This document shows positions 1-7,961 of a stretch of DNA of 64,000 bases, one piece after another. Source of the DNA: Poindextera sp965277425 (GTDB lineage: Bacteria; Pseudomonadota; Alphaproteobacteria; Caulobacterales; Caulobacteraceae). Under the pieces are notes generated by a model. It was not told where the DNA came from and did no database searches. It saw nothing but the letters and a program-made list of their open reading frames with translations. The translations under genes and the position numbers were made by a program. The stretch covers positions 620,001 through 684,000 of the forward strand of contig CBDICR010000007.1 of NCBI GenBank assembly GCA_965277425.1. Direction: 5' to 3'. Numbering within the stretch: the stretch's first letter is position 1; the number at the start of each line of letters is the position of its first letter.

Positions 1-125
1 TCAATCCCGGGATCGCCGCCGACATGGCCGCGCGCCTCGATCGCGCACGGGCCAAGTACCTGCCCTATCTCCAGACGAACCCGCCCCCGCCGGCGCCAGC
101 CTCGGCCGTCCAGCATCCCGACTGA
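1..125 (+). CDS. 3' end of an unidentified gene
   Basis: An open frame enters from the left edge and stops with TGA at 123-125. The visible residues, about 40, form a short helical, Arg/Ala-rich stretch (DMAARLDRARAKYLPYLQTN) followed by a Pro/Ala-rich tail. No family can be named from so short a fragment. It runs toward the minus-strand regulator, so the two genes converge across 126-250, where I see no other gene. Confidence 0.4.
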   Translation, partial: NPGIAADMAARLDRARAKYLPYLQTNPPPPAPASAVQHPD

Positions 126-250
126 GGACGCGCGTCATAAATGCGGACACACACGTGTTTCCGAGCCAGTTTCGCTGAATCCGCGGCATAAACCTTCACC
201 AACCGCCCAACCTGGCGTCGGTGATGAAGTCGTGTATGTCCCCAATTCAA

Positions 251-1909
251 TTACGCCACGCGCGCCTCGGCCGCGGCGAGCATGGCGGTAAAGCGCTTAT
301 CCTGGCGCAGGGCGTCCAGATCGGGATCAGACCTGGCGTGGTTGAGATCGCCTGGAACCGCCTTCTCGAAATAGGGGCCGAGCAGGGTCAGCGCCCCGTC
401 GTGGTCTGCGAGCGGCCCGATCAGGGCGCATGCCATGTTGTAGCGCAAATCCATGTTGTCCGGATCGATCAGCATGGCGCGCTCGATCCAGTCCCTGGCC
501 CGCTCGACCTCGCCGAGGCAGGCAAGGCCGGTCACGCCGAAAGCCAGGGCCAGGCCGTTGGTCTGGTCCATGGCCAGAGCCGCCTCGGCGCGTGCGAGCG
601 TGAGGCGCGCCGCCCGCCGCGCACCGTCCTCGTCACCCAGCGCCATATAGCACGAGATCGCCATGCCGGGTTCGCCGAAGGTCGACTCGGCGAGGGCCCC
701 GGCCTTCTCGTAATAGCCGATGGCTTTGGCGAACTCGCGCCGCCTGAAGCACATCAGGGCGGCGCTGCAGTTGACCTCGTAGGACTCCGGATCCAGCGTC
801 AAGGCGGTCTCGATCTCGGCCGCCGCGTCCTCGCGCCGTCCCTGGCGGAACAGATGCCGGGCTCGCACGGCATGGGCTTCGGCCAGGTCCGGGTCGATCG
901 ACAGCGCCCGCTCGGCGGCTTCCAGGCCGTCGGCCGGCTTTCCGGCATTGAAGCGCAGGGAGGTCTGAGCCAGGGCCATCAACGCCCAGGCGCGCGCATA
1001 GGCGGGATCGACCTGCGTCGCCCTGCGGCAGAGCCTGACGATGGCGGCGGCGGAGCGGCGTGGACCTGGATGCACGCCGACGAAGAGCTGCCGCGCCATG
1101 AGGAAAAGATTGTAGGCCTCGACCTTGTCGGTGCCGCGCCGCTCGATCGCCCGCTTCTCTTCCGGCGCCAACCTGAGCTTGAGCGCCGCGACGACGGCCT
1201 GGGAGACCTCGTCCTGCAGGGCGAAGATGTCGGTCAGCTCGCGGTCCCAGCGCTCTCCCCAGACATGGTCGCCGCTGGCGACGTCGACGAGTTGGGCGGT
1301 GATGCGCAGCCGTCCCCCGGCCTTGCGCACGCTGCCCTCCAGAAGGTGTGTGACGTTCAGCTCCCGCGCCAGCCGGGGCAGATCGCCGGCCGCGTCCTTG
1401 AAGGCGAAACCCGTGCTGCGGGCGATCACCGAGAGCGACGAGACCTTGGACAGGTCGGTGATGATGTCCTCGCTGATGCCTTCGCTGAAATAGCCCTGTT
1501 GCGGATCGTCGCTCATGTTGGCGAATGGCAGGACGCAGACGGAGGGTTTGCGCCGCGCCGGCGCGGCGGCGTTCGGGGCGAGCAGGCGGTAGCCGACCCT
1601 GGTGATGGTTTCGAGCTGGAAGTCACCATCGCCGCCCAGGGCTTCGAGCACCCGCCGCAGCCGACCTATGACCCGGTTCAACGCGTCTTCGCCCACCACG
1701 ACGCCGTGCCAGCAGGAGGCCGCGAGTTCGTCGCGAGACACGATTCGGCCCTCGGCGCGGACCAGGGCGACCAGCACCTGCATGACCCGCGGCTCCAGAA
1801 CGGCCTCGCGACCGTCGTCGTTGGCGATCCGCCGCAGCGCGGGCTCGATCGCCAGCGCGCCGAGCCGCGCCGGCGCCTCTCGGGCGAGATTGATGCGCTC
1901 AAGGTTCAA
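251..1909 (-). CDS. Winged-helix transcriptional regulator with TolB-like and TPR domains
   Basis: About 552 residues. The N-terminal 100 or so form an OmpR/CadC-type winged-helix DNA-binding domain (EPRVMQVLVALV, then SRDELAASCW and RVGYRLL). Next comes a TolB/FlgO-like domain (VCVLPFANMSDDP, FSEGISEDIITDL, GSVRKAGGRLRITAQLVD), and the C-terminal half is TPR repeats (AEAHAVRARHLF, ALTLDPESYEVN). Proteins of this layout are soluble one-component regulators, often annotated as adenylate-cyclase-like although they have no cyclase domain. The ligand and targets are unknown. The start is uncertain: no in-frame ATG fits, and I chose the TTG at 1909 because the conserved region begins there; another TTG lies at 1999. 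It is downstream of, and on the same strand as, the CRISPR array. Confidence 0.8.
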   Translation of the reverse strand: MNLERINLAREAPARLGALAIEPALRRIANDDGREAVLEPRVMQVLVALVRAEGRIVSRDELAASCWHGVVVGEDALNRVIGRLRRVLEALGGDGDFQLETITRVGYRLLAPNAAAPARRKPSVCVLPFANMSDDPQQGYFSEGISEDIITDLSKVSSLSVIARSTGFAFKDAAGDLPRLARELNVTHLLEGSVRKAGGRLRITAQLVDVASGDHVWGERWDRELTDIFALQDEVSQAVVAALKLRLAPEEKRAIERRGTDKVEAYNLFLMARQLFVGVHPGPRRSAAAIVRLCRRATQVDPAYARAWALMALAQTSLRFNAGKPADGLEAAERALSIDPDLAEAHAVRARHLFRQGRREDAAAEIETALTLDPESYEVNCSAALMCFRRREFAKAIGYYEKAGALAESTFGEPGMAISCYMALGDEDGARRAARLTLARAEAALAMDQTNGLALAFGVTGLACLGEVERARDWIERAMLIDPDNMDLRYNMACALIGPLADHDGALTLLGPYFEKAVPGDLNHARSDPDLDALRQDKRFTAMLAAAEARVA

Positions 1910-2092
1910 GGTCGAGGCCGCTTCTGATCCGCCCAAGGCATGTCTCCCGCAAATCTCGGCCCGCAGAAAGCAGATCACGACGATCCCGAGCTGAATCAAT
2001 GCAAAATCACAAACTCGAACGATTCTTAACGGTTACCGGGCGGCGTGGGCGCAGGAATTTCCGGGCCCGACGCCCGCCGATTTCACCGCGGT

Positions 2093-2190
2093 TCAGCGCG
2101 TGGCGGCCTTCAGCCGATCCAGCGCGCCCTGCAGGATGTAGGCGGCGGCCTTGTCGACGAGCTGGCCGCGGCAGGCGCTTGCCTCGGTTC
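2093..2190 (-). pseudogene. Remnant of the ruvX 3' end
   Basis: On the minus strand this stretch reads RGQLVDKAAAYILQGALDRL and then a stop, nearly the same as the C-terminus of the intact ruvX at 12833. 44 bp (2106-2149) are identical to 12849-12892, followed by a 3-bp gap and weaker similarity for about 30 bp more. It retains its own stop codon but ends KAATR instead of KALRTG. It is cut off about 17 bp before the first, most decayed, CRISPR repeat. Together with ruvX it forms a direct repeat around the whole CRISPR-Cas island. Confidence 0.8.
2106..2149 (+). repeat. Left copy of island-flanking direct repeat
   Basis: Identical over 44 bp to 12849-12892 and in the same orientation, about 10.7 kb apart. 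It begins GCCTTCAGCC and ends GGCGGCGGC. It is part of the decayed ruvX end and marks the left edge of the CRISPR-Cas island. Confidence 0.85.
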
Positions 2191-2206
2191 GCCAATGGGG
2201 GTGTTG

Positions 2207-4884
2207 GTTTCGATCCACGCTCCCGCGAGAAGGGCGACCTCCCGCCGCTCCTGGCGCTTGATCATCTCGTCGTTTCGATCCACGCCCCCGCGAGAGGGGC
2301 GACAGGCCGGTCAGGTGGACGGATCGACCTACACCGGTTTCGATCCACGCCCCCGCGAGAGGGGCGACAAGCAGGGCCGGTCGTTGGCGCGACTGGCGAG
2401 AGTTTCGATCGACGCCCCCGCGAGAGGGGCGACATGGCTGGCGTTATATGCTTCCCGGCCTTCACAGAAGTTTCGATCCACGCCCCCGCGAAAGGGGCGA
2501 CCCGAAGGTCATCGGCGCGGCGGTGTCCATGCGCTGTTTCGATCCACGCCCCCGCGAGAGGGGCGACAGGCCGCTAGCCGGTTTCGGGCCGCGCGGCTTT
2601 GTTTCGATCCACGCCCCCGCGAGAGGGGCGACATGGAACGGGCTCGCGCGATCCTAAAGGCCACCCCCGTTTCGATCCACGCCCCCGCGAGAGGGGCGAC
2701 CGCGCGGCCAACCAACCATGACCACCGCGACGAAGTTTCGATCCACGCCCCCGCGAGAGGGGCGACCGAACCCAAAATCAGAGGCGGAGAACTAATCGTG
2801 GTTTCGATCCACGCCCCCGCGAGAGGGGCGACGCGCATTCACCCTTTCCCAAATACCAGCCAGGAAGTTTCGATCCACGCCCCCGCGAGAGGGGCGACTT
2901 GGACAAGCTCAAATCGCCGGCCAAGTCTCCGAGTTTCGATCCACGCCCCCGCGAGAGGGGCGACGTTGCGCCCATTGCATTGACGTTCTGAGGCAACGGT
3001 TTCGATCCACGCCCCCGCGAGAGGGGCGACGCCGCGCGCGGGAATCCTGTCAATTCTGTCCGAGTTTCGATCCACGCCCCCGCGAGAGGGGCGACACGTT
3101 CATGGGCATCTTCCCTGGCGGCCTTGATCTTTGTTTCGATCCACGCCCCCGCGAGAGGGGCGACGGCGGCGGCGGGGGCGTCGGTGGCTCTGATTCTGCG
3201 TTTCGATCCACGCCCCCGCGAGAGGGGCGACTCAGCGGACTCGACGTCATCGCGGCGCTGATAGAGTTTCGATCCACGCCCCCGCGAGAGGGGCGACCGC
3301 TTCTTGGTCGACAGGATCATGAATCGGTTGAGGTTTCGATCCACGCCCCCGCGAGAGGGGCGACCAACCCGCCGGCAAGGCTCTTGCTTCCTTGTACAGT
3401 TTCGATCCACGCCCCCGCGAGAGGGGCGACTCGGTCGCCGTGGCCAGATTGGCCAGTTCGGCGTTGTTTCGATCCACGCCCCCGCGAGAGGGGCGACGCG
3501 GCCCCAAAGCTCACCACATGCGTTTACTCGCATGTTTCGATCCACGCCCCCGCGAGAGGGGCGACTGGCAACGCGGGTATAATGGCCGTCTTCCATGGTG
3601 TTTCGATCCACGCCCCCGCGAGAGGGGCGACCCGTTCGGGATGTCGGTGGTGGTGCGGACCTCCATGTTTCGATCCACGCCCCCGCGAGAGGGGCGACCC
3701 GAGGGGCGCCCGGCCGTCTCGGTCCTTATCGAGTTTCGATCCACGCCCCCGCGAGAGGGGCGACGCGGCTTCCAGGACTTCCTGATCGACTTGGTCGTGT
3801 TTCGATCCACGCCCCCGCGAGAGGGGCGACCGGCGGCCGTGCGGCCGGTGGCTGGGCTAGAGCGGTTTCGATCCACGCCCCCGCGAGAGGGGCGACACCC
3901 GACCCTGGAATCTGCGGGCATGCAGATCCTGTTTCGATCCACGCCCCCGCGAGAGGGGCGACACGAAACGCCTGAAGCCGTCACCAGCAAGGGTCCGTTT
4001 CGATCCACGCCCCCGCGAGAGGGGCGACTCAATGATACGATCTTAGAAGCCAGCCCTTATGGTTTCGATCCACGCCCCCGCGAGAGGGGCGACACTCCTC
4101 GCTGCGCACCTGAACGTCATGGAAAAGTTTCGATCCACGCCCCCGCGAGAGGGGCGACCGCCGCTTCCGTCGACCACGGGCGCGGCTCCGGTGTTTCGAT
4201 CCACGCCCCCGCGAGAGGGGCGACCGGGAACGACGGCGGACAAATCCAGCCGATTAAGGTTTCGATCCACGCCCCCGCGAGAGGGGCGACCTGCTCATAG
4301 GTCTTTCCTCAGCTTCACCGAAAAGTTTCGATCCACGCCCCCGCGAGAGGGGCGACTCGTGGCGTCGACGCAACGAAGCGACACATCCACCGTTTCGATC
4401 CACGCCCCCGCGAGAGGGGCGACCCGGCCTTGACCTGCAGGGCGACAATGCCCTTTCGGTTTCGATCCACGCCCCCGCGAGAGGGGCGACGATGAGCACT
4501 GGCGAGTTGCCGATCATGGTGCTGTTTCGATCCACGCCCCCGCGAGAGGGGCGACGACTCCATCCCCCCACACCCCCCTTATAAGGCTGTTTCGATCCAC
4601 GCCCCCGCGAGAGGGGCGACTAGGCGTCCAGCACCGCCTGGGTGCCCAGGACCTGTTTCGATCCACGCCCCCGCGAGAGGGGCGACAGGAGGTCCCAGAG
4701 CGTGCGGTCGTCCTGAAGCTGTTTCGATCCACGCCCCCGCGAGAGGGGCGACTCGATACCAGCTACGCCGGGGGGGTGACGCTCAGGTTTCGATCCACGC
4801 CCCCGCGAGAGGGGCGACACGACAAGCTTACCGATCAGACCGTCATGTACTTGTTTCGATCCACGCCCCCGCGAGAGGGGCGAC
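2207..4884 (-). CRISPR. CRISPR array, subtype I-C, 41 repeats and 40 spacers
   Basis: The 32-bp repeat begins GTTTCGATCC and ends GAGGGGCGAC on the plus strand. It occurs 41 times at 65-69 bp steps, first at 2207-2238 and last at 4853-4884. I counted spacers of 33-37 bp, mostly 34, with no duplicates among those I compared. The transcribed (minus) strand repeat begins GTCGCCCC, can form a CGCCCC/GGGGCG hairpin and ends in GATCGAAAC, as expected for subtype I-C. Most repeats are identical. The deviating ones are at the low-coordinate end: 2207 (two changes), 2402 (GATCGACGC) and 2470 (GCGAAAGG). That is the trailer end, farthest from cas2, so the leader is at the 4885 side. The open frames through the array are artefacts of the repeat. 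Confidence 0.99.
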
Positions 4885-5075
4885 TGTTGGGTCGATAGCA
4901 GGTTGAAATGACGGGTAAAACCGTTTCGAGTTCGCGAACATGGCTTTGCCCACGCGCTGGCGCCCGCTTTTGCGGATCAATGGCTTTAGTTCGTCTGTAA
5001 AGCCTAGGGTTTCGCCTCCGCGAGCCTCCCGGCTCCAGGCCGGACGCTGACGGTTCGCGTAGATGTTGCACCCGC
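4885..5075 (-). promoter_or_regulatory. CRISPR leader
   Basis: A noncoding 191-bp stretch between the end of cas2 and the first, perfectly conserved repeat. Its array-proximal half is visibly richer in A/T than its surroundings. Its position matches a leader that carries the array promoter and the integration signals for Cas1-Cas2. It contains the perfect 10-bp palindrome GTTCGCGAAC at 4930-4939. I cannot place the -10 and -35 elements with confidence. Confidence 0.7.
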
Positions 5076-5366
5076 CTAGGCGATCAACGGCCCGTCCAGG
5101 TCAATCGCGGGTTTGGCCCCGACATGTTCCACCCGCCTTCGCCCGCTCGCGCCCAAAAAATAGAAACGCAGGCTGTCTCTGGCGGGGTCGATCTCCGACA
5201 ACAGCCTGGCGCGCAGAGCGGTCCAGCGGGCCGGATCGACCTCGCACTCAAACACCGAATACTGCACGCGCTGACCCAGGTCACGGCAAGCCTTGGCCAC
5301 GCGGCGCAGTCGCCGCGCGCCGCCCGGCGTGTTGGTCTGGACGTCATAGGTGACCAGGACCAGCAT
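5076..5366 (-). CDS. cas2: CRISPR-associated endoribonuclease Cas2, subtype I-C
   Basis: 96 residues, the normal length. The N-terminus MLVLVTYDVQT carries the conserved Asp of the ferredoxin-like fold, followed by RRLRRVAKAC and QYSVFECEVD, typical of I-C Cas2. Cas2 forms the core of the Cas1-Cas2 spacer integration complex. It is the last gene of the cas operon, 3 bp after the cas1 stop, and is followed by the leader and array. Confidence 0.97.
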   Translation of the reverse strand: MLVLVTYDVQTNTPGGARRLRRVAKACRDLGQRVQYSVFECEVDPARWTALRARLLSEIDPARDSLRFYFLGASGRRRVEHVGAKPAIDLDGPLIA

Positions 5367-5369
5367 GGT

Positions 5370-6410
5370 TCAGCGCCAGATCATCGGAGGATAGAAATCA
5401 AGATCGCCGCGCAGGGTGCGGCTGAGCAGGCGGGCCTGGAGGTGGGGAAGCAGGCCCAGCGGCACCTTTTCACCCAGGAAAGGGTGTTCTATTTCCTGCT
5501 TCTTTCGCTCTTGCCAGGCGACGAGGACGGCCTTGCGGGCGGTGTCGGTCAGCACGGTCGCGCTATTTTCCATGCTGCGGAAGTCGCGAGTTCGTATCTG
5601 GCCGCGATTGATCAGGGAAAGAACGAGGCGGTCGGCCATGTGTGGGCGCAACTCCTCCATCAGGTCCAACGCCAGGCTGGGCCGCCCCGGACGCAGCCGG
5701 TGCAGGAAGCCGGCGGCCGGATCCAGGCCCACCCCTTCCAGGGCTGAGCGGCAGTCGTGGGTCAGCAGTGTATACAGGAAGGACAGCATGGCGTTGACCG
5801 GATCCAGCGGCGGCCGGCGCGAGCGGCGAGTGAACAGCAGGGCCGGCTCATCGGTGCGCTGCATCAGGGCAAAGACGTCGAAATAACGTTGCGCCGCCTC
5901 GCCCTCCAGTCCGCGCAGCTGGTCGATATCGTCCAGATGCACCGCTTGGCGGGCGATGTGCCGCAGGCGGAGCTGGGCTGCGTCCAGCCGGGCGCGATCG
6001 GCTGGGGCCATGGTCTGGCCGTGATCCCGTAACGCGCGTTGCAGCACGGCCCGCTGATTCTGCGCCTTGGCGGTGACGATGGACGAAACCAAAGCCCCGC
6101 ACTCGGCGGGGACGTCGGCGCGGCGATACTGCTCGCGCCGCAACAGCACATTGCCCGAGACCGGCCCCTCGACCCGCGCCAGGAAACGGCCGTTCTCGGT
6201 GAAGAAGGCGGCGGTCACGCCACGCTCGGCGCAGGCGCCCATCAAGGCCGGGGACATGTTGGCCCGGCCGAAGCAGATTACCCCGCCCAACAGGTGCAGC
6301 GGCGCGCGCAGCTTTTCCTGACCGTCGATCTCGACAACGACATTCTCGCCGTTCTTGCGCACATAGGCGCCCTCGGTGCTGACATAGAGGGTGTTGAGCA
6401 GGTGGCGCAC
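5370..6410 (-). CDS. cas1: CRISPR-associated endonuclease/integrase Cas1, subtype I-C
   Basis: 346 residues. The N-terminal beta domain begins MRHLLNTLYVSTEGAYVRK, diagnostic of I-C Cas1. The catalytic helical domain includes RRPPLDPVNAMLSFLYTLL and GFLHRLRPGRPSLALDLMEE, which hold the conserved metal-binding histidine and acidic residues. Cas1 integrates new spacers at the leader end of the array. It starts 3 bp after cas4 and ends 3 bp before cas2, so the adaptation module is tightly coupled. It appears intact. Confidence 0.97.
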   Translation of the reverse strand: MRHLLNTLYVSTEGAYVRKNGENVVVEIDGQEKLRAPLHLLGGVICFGRANMSPALMGACAERGVTAAFFTENGRFLARVEGPVSGNVLLRREQYRRADVPAECGALVSSIVTAKAQNQRAVLQRALRDHGQTMAPADRARLDAAQLRLRHIARQAVHLDDIDQLRGLEGEAAQRYFDVFALMQRTDEPALLFTRRSRRPPLDPVNAMLSFLYTLLTHDCRSALEGVGLDPAAGFLHRLRPGRPSLALDLMEELRPHMADRLVLSLINRGQIRTRDFRSMENSATVLTDTARKAVLVAWQERKKQEIEHPFLGEKVPLGLLPHLQARLLSRTLRGDLDFYPPMIWR

Positions 6411-6413
6411 GGC

Positions 6414-7076
6414 TCAGTCCTCCAGCATCTTTTCCAGCCAGGCGCGGGTGGATCGGGCTCTCCCGCCAGGGCTGCGGCCCAAGGTTCGCGGACCGCACAG
6501 CTCGATCATCGAGCAGGGATCGCAGCGAGCCGGTTCATAGGTCGCCGGCGGCGTAGCGCCAGCCGCCATGCAGGCTCGCACGGCTTCGGCCGTGCGAAGA
6601 GTCAAGGCGCGTAGATCGGCGTCGAAGGTCACCACCGTTCTGCGGCGCGGCATGCCGTAGAACAACGCCCCCTCGGCGATTTCAACCTCGAACATCTCCT
6701 CCAGGGCCATGGCCTGGGCGCAGAGCTGCACCTCGTCGGCGCGGTGGCCCTTAGGTCGGCCACGCTTGTGCTCAACAGGATAGGGGCGCCAGCGCGCGCC
6801 CTTGCGGTGCAACTCGACGACGTCGGCCACGCCGCTGACGCCGAGGCGAAAGGAATGCAAGGGCATGCTGGTGACGGTGCGGATTCCGCGCCGCACCTCT
6901 TCGCCGAGCGCGTTGACCCGGGCGTGCTTGACGGCGCCGTCGGCGGTGGCATGGTTCTCGGCCCAGGACTGCTCGACATGAATCAACGCGCACTGGCGCG
7001 GGCAATAGAGCCAGTGCTGCAGCGCCGACAGCGGGACGAGGTCGGCTTCGTCGACATCCGCCGCCGCCGGCGCCAT
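6414..7076 (-). CDS. cas4: CRISPR-associated exonuclease Cas4
   Basis: 220 residues of the RecB-like nuclease family. Iron-sulfur cysteines are visible at C25/C29 (YCPRQCALIH) and in the C-terminal cluster CDPCSMIELC. The PD-(D/E)XK core is seen as GVADVVELH, PVEHKRGRPK and DEVQLCAQAMALEE. In I-C systems Cas4 trims prespacers and selects them for the correct PAM together with Cas1-Cas2. The gene lies between cas7 and cas1 with 3-bp gaps on both sides. Confidence 0.96.
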   Translation of the reverse strand: MAPAAADVDEADLVPLSALQHWLYCPRQCALIHVEQSWAENHATADGAVKHARVNALGEEVRRGIRTVTSMPLHSFRLGVSGVADVVELHRKGARWRPYPVEHKRGRPKGHRADEVQLCAQAMALEEMFEVEIAEGALFYGMPRRRTVVTFDADLRALTLRTAEAVRACMAAGATPPATYEPARCDPCSMIELCGPRTLGRSPGGRARSTRAWLEKMLED

Positions 7077-7079
7077 GGC

Positions 7080-7961
7080 TCAGATCAGGCTCTGGACGGT
7101 GACCCCGTCCGGCAGGCCAATCTCGTCGACGGCGACCGTATAGTCATCGATATCGCGCGGCGCATCGATGCTCTCGTCGGCCCGACCGACGGTGACACGC
7201 CTGAACAGCGAATCGGCAGTAGCGTTGCCCAGGTCGCTGTCGTGCTTGAAGACGATCAGGCCGCGCGCCGACATCATGCCGCGGGCGGCGGCGCGATCGT
7301 GCTCGAACATGTTGATCAGCGACTCCCACAACAAGGCGAGGTCGTCGTCCGAAAAGCCCGTGCCCTTCCTTGGATCGTTGGCCAGACGGGCGGAGATGAA
7401 GCCGTGGGCGCGATAGAGGCCGTAGGGCACGATATGCTTGCGGCCCATGGTGCGATCGTTCAGCAGGGCGTCCTTCTCGTTGGTCACCGAACTTCTGGTG
7501 ATGGTGATTTCGAGCGGAACGATCGGGTCCTGGCTGCGGGCGAAGGTCAGCTGCACCGGACCGCGCACCTGGCCGGCGTTTACCTCGGTGGACATGACCG
7601 CGCCAAAAGTGCGGATGTCAAAGAAGTTGTCGCACATCCAGCGGGTCAGGCCGCGGGCTTCGTCCTGGTCCTTCGGCAGCTTTTTGGCTTCTGACTTCAG
7701 ACCTTTTGCCTCATAGGCGCGCAGATGCGCTCGGTTCAGCACCGCCCGTTCCTGCATGTAGATGTCAAAGCCCGCAGTCTCGCCTTTGGCCAGCGCGACA
7801 TAGTTCCTAATTTTGCGCTTGAGGGCGACATCGGTGACCAGACCCTTGCCGGTCTCCGGGTCAAGCCGCGGCAGGTTGCCGGCGTCCGGATCGCCGTTCG
7901 GGTTGCCATCCTTGACGTCGAACAGATAGACGAAATCGTAGCGGTTGGTGATGGCGGTCAT
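7080..7961 (-). CDS. cas7: Cas7 (Csd2), Cascade backbone subunit, subtype I-C
   Basis: 293 residues. The start MTAITNRYDFVYLFDVKDG followed by NPNGDPDAGNLPRLDPETG is the signature of the Csd2/Csh2 RAMP family. Several copies coat the crRNA in the I-C interference complex and form its backbone. It overlaps the cas8c stop by 4 bp and ends 3 bp before cas4. No defect is visible. Confidence 0.97.
   Translation of the reverse strand: MTAITNRYDFVYLFDVKDGNPNGDPDAGNLPRLDPETGKGLVTDVALKRKIRNYVALAKGETAGFDIYMQERAVLNRAHLRAYEAKGLKSEAKKLPKDQDEARGLTRWMCDNFFDIRTFGAVMSTEVNAGQVRGPVQLTFARSQDPIVPLEITITRSSVTNEKDALLNDRTMGRKHIVPYGLYRAHGFISARLANDPRKGTGFSDDDLALLWESLINMFEHDRAAARGMMSARGLIVFKHDSDLGNATADSLFRRVTVGRADESIDAPRDIDDYTVAVDEIGLPDGVTVQSLI

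Noticed and set aside
221..1927. A 568-residue plus-strand frame over the regulator
   Set aside because: Antisense shadow caused by high GC; the minus strand carries recognisable domains. The same applies to long antisense frames over hfsF, cas8c, lpxB, bamA and others.
2045..4820. Many open frames reading RSTPPREGR, SIHAPARGAT or PLSRGRGSK repeats on both strands
   Set aside because: They are translations of the 32-bp CRISPR repeat, which has no stop codon in several frames; not genes.
2207..4884. Spacers matching genes elsewhere in this window (self-targeting)
   Set aside because: I saw no match by eye, but I could not search all spacers exhaustively, so nothing is claimed.
5006..5024. 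GGGTTTCGCCTCCGCGAG in the leader resembles a shortened CRISPR repeat
   Set aside because: Only the ends match and the middle is missing; not enough to call a repeat or a tracr-like element, and type I-C needs none.
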